A stretch of DNA of 64,000 bases from Mycolicibacterium tokaiense. GTDB lineage: Bacteria > Actinomycetota > Actinomycetes > Mycobacteriales > Mycobacteriaceae. The translations under genes were made by a program, and so were the position numbers. Positions 52,878 to 60,467 of this stretch are shown here, piece after piece (positions within the stretch are counted from its first letter, which is position 1; every line of letters starts with the position of its first letter). The stretch lies in the NCBI RefSeq assembly GCF_010725885.1, contig NZ_AP022600.1:2852001-2916000 (forward strand), given 5' to 3'. The notes under the pieces are model-generated. The model saw nothing but the letters and a program-made list of their open reading frames with translations, made no database searches and had not been told where the DNA came from.

Positions 52878-52930
52878 TGCCGTCTGAGTGCTCACCCGAC
52901 GCCGGTGAGCGCCCAGGCGGCATTTTTTAA
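52878..52930 (+). terminator. Rho-independent terminator after moaB2
   Basis: A two-part stem (9 bp outer 52878-52886/52914-52922, then 7 bp inner 52890-52896/52904-52910) is followed by six T residues. This closes the mprAB-pepD-moaB2 transcript. Confidence 0.9.
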
Positions 52931-53021
52931 TCTTCGTCCAATCTTCGGGGGCCACAGCCTCCAACCGTTTCTTAATGCTGCCGCAATGTTTCCTGAAGAT
53001 GAACAGAACAAACGTGCCGAA

Positions 53022-53037
53022 TGTGATCTTTGTCACA
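53022..53037. promoter_or_regulatory. Perfect CRP-type palindrome upstream of a small ORF and the porin gene
   Basis: TGTGATCTTTGTCACA is an exact match to TGTGA-N6-TCACA. It lies 14 bp before the GTG of the 52-residue ORF at 53051 and about 550 bp before the porin ATG. cAMP-CRP control is inferred. Confidence 0.75.
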
Positions 53038-53050
53038 GAGAGGTGGGATT

Positions 53051-53209
53051 GTGACGTCGTTATCGCCCCGAGATCGAGATTCAGTTAACAAAATCTTCGG
53101 CTCGGAAATTCCCCAGGAATCCTCGGACGAGCGCGACCCCGACGCGGGGCGCGATGCCGCCGACCGTGATCGCTGGCTTCGCGACAACGTTCCGCCGCAT
53201 CATCACTGA
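53051..53209 (+). CDS. 52-residue hydrophilic protein, function unknown
   Basis: This short ORF starts with GTG, has AGAGAGGTGGG 5-14 nt upstream and encodes a very charged peptide with FGSEIPQESSDERDPDAGRD, DAADRDRWLRDNVPPHHH at its end. It has no membrane segment. The strong ribosome binding site, a perfect CRP-type palindrome just upstream and the codon pattern support expression. It could be a free small protein or an upstream ORF in the long leader of the porin mRNA. I do not know its family. Confidence 0.65.
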   Translation: MTSLSPRDRDSVNKIFGSEIPQESSDERDPDAGRDAADRDRWLRDNVPPHHH

Positions 53210-53584
53210 GCTGCGGCGACTCTACATATCGCCGTGATCTGCATTTATTTGCGTCCACGCGGATTCTGAACCGCACCTCGACCGCATCCCGGTGGCTCAG
53301 GACCCGCTGCGCGGGCGCCTGTGGCCAACTTCTCGGGACACAGCAGTTCAGCAAACTTCTGCCAGCTGAGTGACAGATGTGACACCAAAACCCCCTGCGT
53401 TGCCGGTCCCAGGCCGCCCCGTTATGTTTCTCCCGTCATCAACGATGAGCAAAACGTAAGAACAGCATGTGAGACCTCTCATTTGCGAAGTCTTACTTCG
53501 GGAGCGGTGTCACCATGCCTCTCACGAAAACCACCGAATCGGTGAAACCGCCCCGGGATCACCGCCGACACAGCTGGGGAGAAC
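53210..53584 (+). other. 375-bp region between the small ORF and the porin gene
   Basis: No protein gene is evident. It holds a GTGAC-AGAT-GTGAC direct repeat (53370-53383), two small hairpins (53486-53500 and 53532-53544) and a GGGGAGAAC ribosome binding site before the porin ATG. M. smegmatis mspA is known to have a far-upstream promoter and a long leader, so this may be leader RNA. Confidence 0.5.
53370..53383. promoter_or_regulatory. GTGAC direct repeat, MtrA-like
   Basis: gtgac-agat-gtgac repeats with a 9-bp period; the complement gtcacatctgtcac resembles MtrA boxes built from GTCACA units. A similar element occurs at 60345-60359. Low confidence. Confidence 0.35.
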
Positions 53585-54241
53585 ATGAAGGTAATCAGTC
53601 GGGTGCTGGTGGCGTTGATCGCCTCCATCGCGGCGCTGTTCGCGAGCACGGGCACTTCGCACGCTGGCTTGGACAATGAGCTGAGCCTTGTGGACGGCCA
53701 GGGTCGCACCCTGACCATCCAGCAGTGGGACACGTTCCTCAACGGCGTCTTCCCGCTGGACCGCAACCGCCTCACCCGCGAGTGGTTCCACTCCGGCAAG
53801 GCCGTCTACGCCGTGACCGGCGAGGGCTCCGACGACTTCGAGGGTGTGCTCGAGCTGGGCTACCAGGTCGGCTTCCCCTGGTCGCTGGGTGTGGGCATCA
53901 ACTTCAGCTACACCACCCCGAACATCGCCTTCGACGGTCAGGACTACGGTTCGTTCGGCCCCGGTGTCGACACCGGCATCGACCTGATCCCCGCCATCGT
54001 GACCCCGCCGCTGTTCCCCGGCGTGTCGATCTCCGCTGACCTGGGCAACGGCCCCGGCATCCAGGAAGTCGCCACCTTCTCCGTGGACGTCGCCGGCGCC
54101 AACGGTGCGGTCGCCGTCTCCAACGCCCACGGCACCGTGACCGGTGCTGCCGGTGGCGTGCTACTGCGTCCCTACGCCCGGCTCATCTCCTCGGCCGGTG
54201 ACAGCGTGACCACCTACGGCGAACCGTGGAACATGAACTGA
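53585..54241 (+). CDS. mspC: MspA-family outer-membrane porin
   Basis: The protein (218 residues) forms octameric mycomembrane pores for small hydrophilic solutes. The signal peptide ends TSHA before mature GLDNELSLVDGQ. Most of the MspA sequence is kept: FLNGVFPLDRNRLTREWFHSG, GFPWSLGVGINFSYTTPNI, PGVSISADLGNGPGIQEVATF and the end TTYGEPWNMN. In mature numbering Asp90 and Asp93 of the constriction are present, but residue 91 is Gly, and the following loop is seven residues longer than in MspA. By position it corresponds to M. smegmatis mspC. It has a strong terminator. Confidence 0.95.
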   Translation: MKVISRVLVALIASIAALFASTGTSHAGLDNELSLVDGQGRTLTIQQWDTFLNGVFPLDRNRLTREWFHSGKAVYAVTGEGSDDFEGVLELGYQVGFPWSLGVGINFSYTTPNIAFDGQDYGSFGPGVDTGIDLIPAIVTPPLFPGVSISADLGNGPGIQEVATFSVDVAGANGAVAVSNAHGTVTGAAGGVLLRPYARLISSAGDSVTTYGEPWNMN

Positions 54242-54273
54242 GTCTTTACTCAGCACCAACAGTTCGTTGACAG

Positions 54274-54310
54274 AACAACCCCCGGCTTCGGCCGGGGGTT
54301 GTTTTGTTTT
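54274..54310 (+). terminator. Intrinsic terminator of the porin gene
   Basis: A perfect 13-bp stem (54274-54286 with 54291-54303) is capped by a ttcg tetraloop and runs into a T-rich tail (gttttgtttttt). Confidence 0.95.
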
Positions 54311-54618
54311 TTCCGCCGGTGGTATCCGCCATTTCTGGGAGGTGCCTGAAATCTGCGTCGGCGGGGTACCTCGTACCCATTCGACGTACCGGGAAAGCGC
54401 GCGCACCTATCCCGATATGACCGCGAGTTGTGTTGTCGCGCAGGTATTTTGAGTTTCCGCTTCGAGGTGGGGCGAACGTCGGAAAAATGTGCGCTCGGCC
54501 CCTCCGATATTTCCGGGCTCAGCGCCCGCACAGGGACTTTCACTGGTATTGTTCAGGAAGCTCTACGACTCACAGCAATAGGGCCGCTCCGGGTCCTCAC
54601 TAATGAAGGGAAGCGCCG
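54311..54618 (+). other. 308-bp intergenic region before the small exported protein
   Basis: No gene is evident. It contains a gggtac-ctc-gtaccc hairpin (54364-54378) and a GAAGGGAAG ribosome binding site before the ATG at 54619. Open frames across it are not supported by codon pattern. Confidence 0.5.
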
Positions 54619-54987
54619 ATGGCCGAAAACGCCAGTGGCCTCATCCGCAGTTCCAAGAAGCTGGGTGCTCTTGGACTCGGTTCGTTCGCCGTAGCCGCAG
54701 CGTTCATGAGCCTCGGCAGCGGAACGGCCAGCGCGGTTGAAGAGGTCGCCCCCACCCCGCAGGTCACCAGCCGCCAGGCGCTCGTCATCGACGACAACTC
54801 GCTGCGTTCCAGCGCCATCGGTGAGGCCCGTGGCTTCCTGAGCACCCGCGCCGCCGATTCCGGCATCGTCCACGCCGTCGGCGAGGTCAAGGACAGCATC
54901 ATGGCCGTCCCCGGCACCACCGCTGCTCCGTTCAACCTGGAGTCCAACGGTGCGTTCGTCTTCTCCCCGCCGATCGGCGACTGGTGA
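54619..54987 (+). CDS. Small exported protein, 122 residues, function unknown
   Basis: The product has a basic N-terminus (GLIRSSKKLG), a hydrophobic stretch and a cleavage-like SGTASAVEE near residue 40, so it is probably exported. The mature 80 residues contain SRQALVIDDNSLRSSAIGEARGFLS and end FVFSPPIGDW. No catalytic motif is seen and I do not recognise the family. Good ribosome binding site and its own terminator support it as a highly expressed single gene next to the porin. Confidence 0.75.
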   Translation: MAENASGLIRSSKKLGALGLGSFAVAAAFMSLGSGTASAVEEVAPTPQVTSRQALVIDDNSLRSSAIGEARGFLSTRAADSGIVHAVGEVKDSIMAVPGTTAAPFNLESNGAFVFSPPIGDW

Positions 54988-55019
54988 TCCAGTCGATCTG
55001 ATCGTCTGATCCGATACAG

Positions 55020-55050
55020 AACCGCCCCCGGCCTCAGGTCGGGGGCGGTT
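55020..55050 (+). terminator. Intrinsic terminator between exported protein and mscL
   Basis: An 11-bp stem (55020-55030 with 55040-55050) has a 9-nt loop and a short tail with T residues. It lies between convergent genes. Confidence 0.85.
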
Positions 55051-55065
55051 TCTGCGTGTCGGGGC

Positions 55066-55536
55066 TCAGTCCTTGTCGGCGCTGGTGTGGCGGGCCGTGT
55101 CGGGACTGGGCCCGGTTCCGGGTCCGGTCACGTGCTGATCCGCCGCCGTGCTGGCGTCGGCGTGCTGGGCGTGCAGGAGGTCGCGGATCTCGGTCAGGAT
55201 GCTCAGCTCGGTGTCCTGGGCCTGTTCGACCTCACCGCGCTCACGAAGCTTCTTGTACGGCAACACGATCACGAAGTAGACGACCGCGGCCACCAGGACG
55301 AAGTTGATGGCCGCCGACAGGACGGCGTTGAGGTCGACGAACTGGTCCCCGCCGAGCGGAATCCGCAGGATGCCGTACTCGCGCTCCGGCCCCGCACCGA
55401 TGCGGTCGATCAACGGCTGCACCACATTCTGGGTGAAGGCGGTGACGAGCCCGGTGAAAGCGGTGCCGATGACCACCGCGACCGACAGGTCGACGATGTT
55501 GCCCCGCGCGATGAACTCCTTGAACCCCTTCAACAT
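55066..55536 (-). CDS. mscL: Large-conductance mechanosensitive channel MscL
   Basis: MscL is a pentameric channel that opens on membrane tension and vents solutes after hypo-osmotic shock. The 156-residue protein begins [27 protein letters not shown] with TM1, has the periplasmic loop, TM2 ([23 protein letters not shown], about 70-92) and a cytoplasmic helix ending in a longer hydrophilic tail. It is single, with a terminator shared with the preceding plus-strand gene. Confidence 0.96.
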   Translation of the reverse strand: MLKGFKEFIARGNIVDLSVAVVIGTAFTGLVTAFTQNVVQPLIDRIGAGPEREYGILRIPLGGDQFVDLNAVLSAAINFVLVAAVVYFVIVLPYKKLRERGEVEQAQDTELSILTEIRDLLHAQHADASTAADQHVTGPGTGPSPDTARHTSADKD

Positions 55537-55606
55537 GGGTGAACCCTTCCCGCCGTCGGTGTCTGCAGAGCTTGAAGGGTAGTCCGGTGCGCAGCGCTGC
55601 GGCAGT

Positions 55607-56272
55607 TCAATGCAACGTCAGGGTGACGGCCTCGCCCAGGGCGGCGGCCGCCACCTCGGTGGCCGCAGCGGCGGGTAGGGCCACCAGAACCACCCGGTCG
55701 CTGCGCCCACCCAGCCCGCCGGCCTCCGGCGAGACGAGCACCACGACGGCATCGGTGGCGACGATGCGTGGGGTGGCCGACGCGTCTGGTGCGGGGCCCC
55801 CGGGCGGGACGGCGACGATGTCCACCACGTCCCCTTCTCGAATCAGGTCGAGGATCGCGCTCGATGTCAGCTGCACCGGCACCACCCGCGCGTCGGGGCC
55901 GGCGGCCGATTCCGTGAGACGAGGACCGAGCACACGCACATCGGTGATGACCTCCCCGGGCCGCACCGCGCCCGCGGGAGTGGCCCCGACCGCCGCGCCG
56001 ATGTCACCGAGCGCCCCGTCGGGCAGCGTGTCCACCGGGCGTTGCTGCACCACGACGTCCTGCGCGGTGATGACCACGCCGGGGCGCAGATCCTGGGTGG
56101 CGACGATGGCGTCGCGGTGCGCACCGCCGGGTTCGGCACGCAGTGCCGCCGCCGCAGCCAGGAGCACCAGCCCGGCGGCGATCACCCGGCGGGCGCGCGC
56201 CGAGTGCACCCAATCCGGTTGCAGCGCTTGGCGAATGCGGTTGAACGGCGTGGGGTCGAGGCGGTGGCCCAT
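55607..56272 (-). CDS. SAF-domain membrane protein (CpaB/RcpC-like), Rv0990c type
   Basis: The 221-residue protein has an N-terminal membrane anchor (about residues 28-46, [17 protein letters not shown]) and an extracytoplasmic SAF domain ([30 protein letters not shown]). CpaB/RcpC proteins assist Flp-type pilus secretion, but no pilus genes are near, so the role is open. It follows ruc on the same strand with a 74-bp gap and is probably cotranscribed. Confidence 0.82.
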   Translation of the reverse strand: MGHRLDPTPFNRIRQALQPDWVHSARARRVIAAGLVLLAAAAALRAEPGGAHRDAIVATQDLRPGVVITAQDVVVQQRPVDTLPDGALGDIGAAVGATPAGAVRPGEVITDVRVLGPRLTESAAGPDARVVPVQLTSSAILDLIREGDVVDIVAVPPGGPAPDASATPRIVATDAVVVLVSPEAGGLGGRSDRVVLVALPAAAATEVAAAALGEAVTLTLH

Positions 56273-56346
56273 TCCGGCACCCTAGAGACGGAAACAGGCA
56301 GCCCGCGCGCGATCGGCGGGCTGCCTGTGGATAACCGGGGGTGGCG

Positions 56347-56673
56347 CTAGCTGGACGCTGCGGCCGGAGCGGGCGAGGACGACTTGTCGCTGCTGGAGCT
56401 CTTCTCGCTCGAGCCCTTGCTGCTGGAGGTCGACGAGCTGTCGCTGGACGTCGACTCGGACTTCGAGGACGAGTTGGACGACGAACTCTTGGCGCCTTCG
56501 CGGCTGTCGGTGCGGTAGAAACCGCTGCCCTTGAAGACCACGCCCACGGAGTTGAACAGTTTGCGCAGGCGGCCGTCGCACTTGGTGCATGTGGTGAGTG
56601 CGTCGTCGGTGAAGGCCTGCACTGCGTCGAAGCGGTCGCCGCAATCGGTACACGCGTAGCTGTAGGTCGGCAC
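56347..56673 (-). CDS. ruc: FmdB-type zinc-ribbon protein, redox-regulated chaperone Ruc
   Basis: The 108-residue protein has a zinc ribbon with CTDCGDRF and CTKCDGRL, then VFKGSGFYRTD, and a long Ser/Lys-rich disordered tail. It corresponds to Rv0991c, shown in M. tuberculosis to be a chaperone activated when its cysteines are oxidised, working with the Hsp70 system. The tail here is almost pure Ser with Lys/Glu/Asp. It is encoded between the 5-FCL and SAF genes. Confidence 0.9.
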   Translation of the reverse strand: MPTYSYACTDCGDRFDAVQAFTDDALTTCTKCDGRLRKLFNSVGVVFKGSGFYRTDSREGAKSSSSNSSSKSESTSSDSSSTSSSKGSSEKSSSSDKSSSPAPAAASS

Positions 56674-56734
56674 CCAAAACCTCCGGAAAGTTCAGACAGT
56701 GGTTAGCACTCTACCGTGCCAAGTGCTAGAACGG

Positions 56735-57346
56735 CTATTCGGTGGCGGGAATTCCCGACCGCGCAGCCAGTGTGAGCAGTCCGGCACCGGGTGTCAACGC
56801 GTGCGTCATCGGCACGTCGTGCGGTTCGCTGGGCAGCTCGTCGACCAGTTCGTCGTCCCGGACCACGGCCACCAGGGCGGCAACCGGGTTCCGCAGCGCC
56901 AGCGACCGGTCGTAGAAACCCGCCCCTCGGCCGAGTCGTACCCCGAGCCGATCCACCGCCAGGGCGGGCACCAACACGGTTGCCGCGCTGCCGATGGTGT
57001 CCGGCGGCAAGGCCTCACCTGTCGGTTCGAGCAGCCCGAAGCCGGCGGGAGCCAATTCGCCGGGGCGATAGTCGGCCCACCACAGGGGGGACGGCGTACC
57101 GTCGGCGGTGGTGCGCGTCACCGGCAGCAGCACCCGCCCGCCGGCGGCCAGTAAGGCGTCCAGCAATGCCGGGGAACCGGGTTCGGTGCGAGTGGGAACA
57201 TACGCGCAAACCGTTGCGCCGAGGCTCGGGATCGTTGCCACGTGCGACTTGAGCGCCGCTTCCTCTGCCTGGCGAACGCTGTCAGGCAGTGCGCGGCGGG
57301 TCTGGAGAATTTGCCTGCGCAACTGAGCTTTTGTCGGCGGCTGCAC
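56735..57346 (-). CDS. 5-formyltetrahydrofolate cyclo-ligase
   Basis: The enzyme recycles 5-formyl-THF to 5,10-methenyl-THF with ATP. The 203-residue sequence shows KAQLRRQILQTRRAL at the start, YVPTRTEPGSPALLDALL, and the family motif LGRGAGFYDRSLA near residue 140. It starts with GTG at 57346 and diverges from galU over 74 bp. It matches Rv0992c by position. Confidence 0.93.
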   Translation of the reverse strand: MQPPTKAQLRRQILQTRRALPDSVRQAEEAALKSHVATIPSLGATVCAYVPTRTEPGSPALLDALLAAGGRVLLPVTRTTADGTPSPLWWADYRPGELAPAGFGLLEPTGEALPPDTIGSAATVLVPALAVDRLGVRLGRGAGFYDRSLALRNPVAALVAVVRDDELVDELPSEPHDVPMTHALTPGAGLLTLAARSGIPATE

Positions 57347-57420
57347 GGGTACAGAATTAGCATCCGGTGGCTTCCCTGGCCAGCCGGTGCGAGACTTCTC
57401 CAGCAGTTAGGGTGTGAACG

Positions 57421-58332
57421 ATGAACGCACCTCAGGTACCCATTCCGCGCACGGCGATCGTGCCCGCAGCCGGTCTGGGCACCCGGTTCCTGCCGGCCAC
57501 CAAAACCGTCCCCAAAGAGTTGCTGCCGGTGGTCGACACCCCTGGCATCGAACTGGTGGCCGCCGAGGCCGCCGAAGCCGGCGCCGAGCGGCTGGTGATC
57601 ATCACCTCCGAAGGAAAAGACGGCGTGGTGGCGCACTTCGTCGAGGATCTGGTGCTCGAGGGCACCCTGGAGGCCCGCGGCAAAGAGGCGATGCTGGCGA
57701 AGGTCCGCCGGGCCCCTGCCCTCATCAAGGTGGAGTCCGTGGTGCAGGAGCGCCCGCTGGGACTCGGTCATGCCGTCGGCTGCGTCGAGAGTGTGCTTTC
57801 CGATGACGAGGACGCCGTGGCGGTGCTGCTGCCCGACGATCTGGTCCTGCCCACCGGCGTGCTGGAAACCATGTCGAAAGTGCGTGCCAAGCGGGGCGGG
57901 ACGGTGCTGTGCGCCATCGAGGTCCCCGGGGACGAGATCAGTGCCTACGGTGTCTTCGATGTCGAGGTGGTGCCCGATGCCGCCAATCCGAACGTGCTCA
58001 AGGTCAAGGGCATGGTGGAAAAGCCCAAGGCCGAGGACGCGCCGTCCCCGTACGCGGCGGCCGGCCGCTACGTCCTGGACCGGGCGATCTTCGATGCCCT
58101 GCGCCGGGTCGACAAGGGCGTCGGCGGTGAGATCCAGCTCACCGATGCCATCGCGCTGCTGATCGACGAGGGCCATCCGGTGCACGTGGTGGTGCACCGC
58201 GGGTCTCGACACGACCTGGGAAATCCCGGCGGGTACCTCAAGGCTGCGGTTGACTTTGCCTTGGACCGTGATGATTACGGCCCGGAACTACGCAGCTGGC
58301 TGGTTGCGCGATTGGGGTTGAGCGAGCAATAG
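57421..58332 (+). CDS. galU: UTP-glucose-1-phosphate uridylyltransferase
   Basis: GalU makes UDP-glucose for arabinogalactan, trehalose and glycan synthesis. The 303-residue protein has the nucleotidyltransferase signature PAAGLGTRFLPATKTVPKELLP near residue 15 (seen in parts), VVQERPLGLGHAVGC, LLPDDLVLP with metal-binding Asp, and GGEIQLTDAI. It has an ATG start. It leads a plus-strand run with moeA1 and rimJ. Confidence 0.97.
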   Translation: MNAPQVPIPRTAIVPAAGLGTRFLPATKTVPKELLPVVDTPGIELVAAEAAEAGAERLVIITSEGKDGVVAHFVEDLVLEGTLEARGKEAMLAKVRRAPALIKVESVVQERPLGLGHAVGCVESVLSDDEDAVAVLLPDDLVLPTGVLETMSKVRAKRGGTVLCAIEVPGDEISAYGVFDVEVVPDAANPNVLKVKGMVEKPKAEDAPSPYAAAGRYVLDRAIFDALRRVDKGVGGEIQLTDAIALLIDEGHPVHVVVHRGSRHDLGNPGGYLKAAVDFALDRDDYGPELRSWLVARLGLSEQ

Positions 58333-58386
58333 CGCTAGCGTCGGCCCGGTCGACCAAGCCGGGGGCCGATGGCAGAAAGGCGCGTT

Positions 58387-59646
58387 GTGCGTTCGGTGGA
58401 GGAGCAGCAGGCCCGTGTGCAGGCCGCCGCGGTGGCGCCGCGGCCGGTCCGGGTGGCGATCGCTGAGGCCCAAGGGTTGATGTGCGCCGAAGAGGTGGTG
58501 ACCGAACGCCCGTTGCCCGGTTTCGATCAGGCCGCGATCGACGGCTACGCGGTGCGCAGCGTCGACGTGCTGGGCGCGGGTGCCACCGATGACGACGGCG
58601 ACATGTCCGGTGGTCAGGTCAGCCTGCCGGTGACGGGCGTGATCGAGGCCGGTACCAAGACCCCGAGCCGGCTGCAGCCCAGGCAGGCTGCGCGCGTGCA
58701 GACCGGGGCGCCCATGCCCACGCTCGCCGACGCGGTGCTGCCGCTGCGGTGGACCGACGGCGGGCAGTCCCGGGTACGGGTGTTGCGCGGGGTGCGCTCG
58801 GGGGCGTACGTGCGCCGCACCGGCGACGACGTGCAGCCCGGTGACGTGGCGGTGCGCGCGGGCACCATCGTCGGTGCGGCTCAGGTGGGCCTGCTGGCAG
58901 CGGTGGGACGTGACCGGGTGCTGGTGCATCCGCGGCCGCGGCTGTCGGTGTTGTCCGTGGGCGGTGAGCTGGTCGACGTGTCGCGGTCGCCGGGCACCGG
59001 ACAGGTCTACGACGTGAACTCCTATGCGCTTGCCGCGGCCGGCCGCGATGCCGGCGCCGAAGTCAACCGGGTCGGCATCGTGGACAGTGATCCGAAGAAA
59101 CTGCGGGAAGTGGTGGAGGGCCAACTCAGCCGGGCTGAGATCGTGGTGATCGCCGGCGCGGTGGGCGGCGCGGCCGCCGAGAGCGTGCGTGCGGTGCTCG
59201 CCGAGCTCGGTGAGATGGAGGTGACCCGCATCGCCATGCATCCGGGATCGGTGCAGGGGTTCGGCCAGCTGGGCCGCGACGGTGTGCCGGTGTTCCTGCT
59301 GCCGGCCAACCCGGTGAGCGCCCTGGTGGTTTTCGAGGTGATGGTGCGGCCCCTGATCCGGCTCTCGCTGGGCAAGCGGCAGCCGCTGCGACGCATGGTG
59401 CAGGCCCGCACCCTGGCCCCCATCTCATCGGTTGCCGGGCGCAAGGGCTATCTGCGTGGGCAGCTGATGCGCGACCAGGACACCGGGGAGTATCTGGTGC
59501 AGGCGCTCGGCGGCGCGCCCGGGTCGTCCTCGCATCTACTGGCCACCCTGGCCGAGGCCAACTGTCTGGTGGTGGTGCCCAGCGAGGTGGAGCAGCTGCG
59601 CACCGGTGAGACCGTCGACGTCGCCTTCCTGGCCCAACGCGGCTGA
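58387..59646 (+). CDS. moeA1: MoeA-family protein, gephyrin-like Glp
   Basis: The 419-residue protein has the MoeA/gephyrin E-domain architecture: FDQAAIDGYAVRSVDV, LQPRQAARVQTGAPMPTLADAVLP, the MogA-like domain with VYDVNSYALAAAGRDAGAEV and VIAGAVGGAAAESVRA, and a C-terminal domain. In Corynebacterium the homologue Glp binds FtsZ and the membrane receptor GlpR and organises division. The usual GDG(I/V)...SGG(V/T)S molybdotransferase core is altered here (AGAVGG), consistent with a moonlighting role. GTG at 58387 has AGAAAGG upstream. A glpR gene lies two genes downstream. Confidence 0.9.
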   Translation: MRSVEEQQARVQAAAVAPRPVRVAIAEAQGLMCAEEVVTERPLPGFDQAAIDGYAVRSVDVLGAGATDDDGDMSGGQVSLPVTGVIEAGTKTPSRLQPRQAARVQTGAPMPTLADAVLPLRWTDGGQSRVRVLRGVRSGAYVRRTGDDVQPGDVAVRAGTIVGAAQVGLLAAVGRDRVLVHPRPRLSVLSVGGELVDVSRSPGTGQVYDVNSYALAAAGRDAGAEVNRVGIVDSDPKKLREVVEGQLSRAEIVVIAGAVGGAAAESVRAVLAELGEMEVTRIAMHPGSVQGFGQLGRDGVPVFLLPANPVSALVVFEVMVRPLIRLSLGKRQPLRRMVQARTLAPISSVAGRKGYLRGQLMRDQDTGEYLVQALGGAPGSSSHLLATLAEANCLVVVPSEVEQLRTGETVDVAFLAQRG

Positions 59647-59651
59647 CGCTC

Positions 59652-60305
59652 GTGAATTTCTGGCGGTCCAACTCCCTGCACCCGGGCTGGCCCGCGGCAG
59701 TGGGGCCGCTGCGGGTGCGAGCCGGGGTGGTGCGGCTGCGGCCGGTGCGCATGCGCGACGCCGCCCAGTGGAGCCGGATCCGGATCGCCGACCGGCAGTA
59801 CCTGGAGCCGTGGGAACCGACTGCCGAAATGGATTGGCCTGTGCGGCATGCAGTTTCGGCGTGGCCGTCGGTGTGCTCGGGATTGCGGGCCGAGGCCCGC
59901 CGGGGGCGGATGCTGCCCTACATCATCGAGCTCGACGGCCAGTTCGCCGGTCAGCTGACCGTCGGCAATGTCACCCACGGTGCGCTGCGTTCGGCCTGGA
60001 TCGGCTATTGGGTGCACAGCGAGCTGACCGGCGGCGGGGTGGCCACCGGCGCGCTGGCGCTGGGGCTGGACCACTGCTTCGGTCCGGTGATGCTGCACCG
60101 GGTGGAGGCCACGGTGCGCCCGGAGAACACGGCCAGCCGCAAGGTGTTGGCCAAGGCCGGTTTCCGCGAGGAAGGGCTGCTGCGGCGTTACCTCGACGTC
60201 GACGGCGGCTGGCGCGATCACCTGTTGGTGGCGATGACGGTCGAAGAGGTCAACGGGTCGGTGGCCTCGACGCTGGTGCGGGCCGGCCGCGCACAGTGGG
60301 CCTGA
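59652..60305 (+). CDS. rimJ: GNAT acetyltransferase, RimJ/RimL type
   Basis: The 217-residue protein is an N-acetyltransferase of the GNAT fold. It shows VVRLRPVRMRDAAQWSRIR, IGYWVHSELTGGGVATGALAL for acetyl-CoA binding and HRVEATVRPENTASRKVLAKAGFREEGLLRRYLDVDG (in parts). RimJ/RimL members acetylate ribosomal protein N-termini, but substrates vary. GTG at 59652 follows the moeA1 stop by 5 nt, so both are cotranscribed. Confidence 0.92.
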   Translation: MNFWRSNSLHPGWPAAVGPLRVRAGVVRLRPVRMRDAAQWSRIRIADRQYLEPWEPTAEMDWPVRHAVSAWPSVCSGLRAEARRGRMLPYIIELDGQFAGQLTVGNVTHGALRSAWIGYWVHSELTGGGVATGALALGLDHCFGPVMLHRVEATVRPENTASRKVLAKAGFREEGLLRRYLDVDGGWRDHLLVAMTVEEVNGSVASTLVRAGRAQWA

Positions 60306-60344
60306 CCCAGATGATGCGGAAAATACGTCACGCAGTGTTGCAGA

Positions 60345-60359
60345 TGTGACACGTGTGAC
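60345..60359. promoter_or_regulatory. TGTGAC direct repeat upstream of glpR, MtrA-like
   Basis: tgtgac-acg-tgtgac repeats with a 9-bp period; the complement reads gtcacacgtgtcaca, close to GTCACA-based MtrA boxes found at division genes. It is 109 nt before the glpR ATG. A weak match to a second element is at 53370-53383. Confidence 0.4.
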
Positions 60360-60467
60360 TGGTGGTGCTTTACTCCAGCGAATTACAGGTGTGTAATTGA
60401 CCTCGGCGCGCCGCCCTGGTTGCGCAGGTCAACCGACCTAGCCTGGAGGGGAAAGGAGCAGGCCACC

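Noticed and set aside
54267..54452. 61-codon plus-strand frame starting TEQPPASAGGCF
   Set aside because: It is the translation of the porin terminator hairpin and following spacer, a common artefact.
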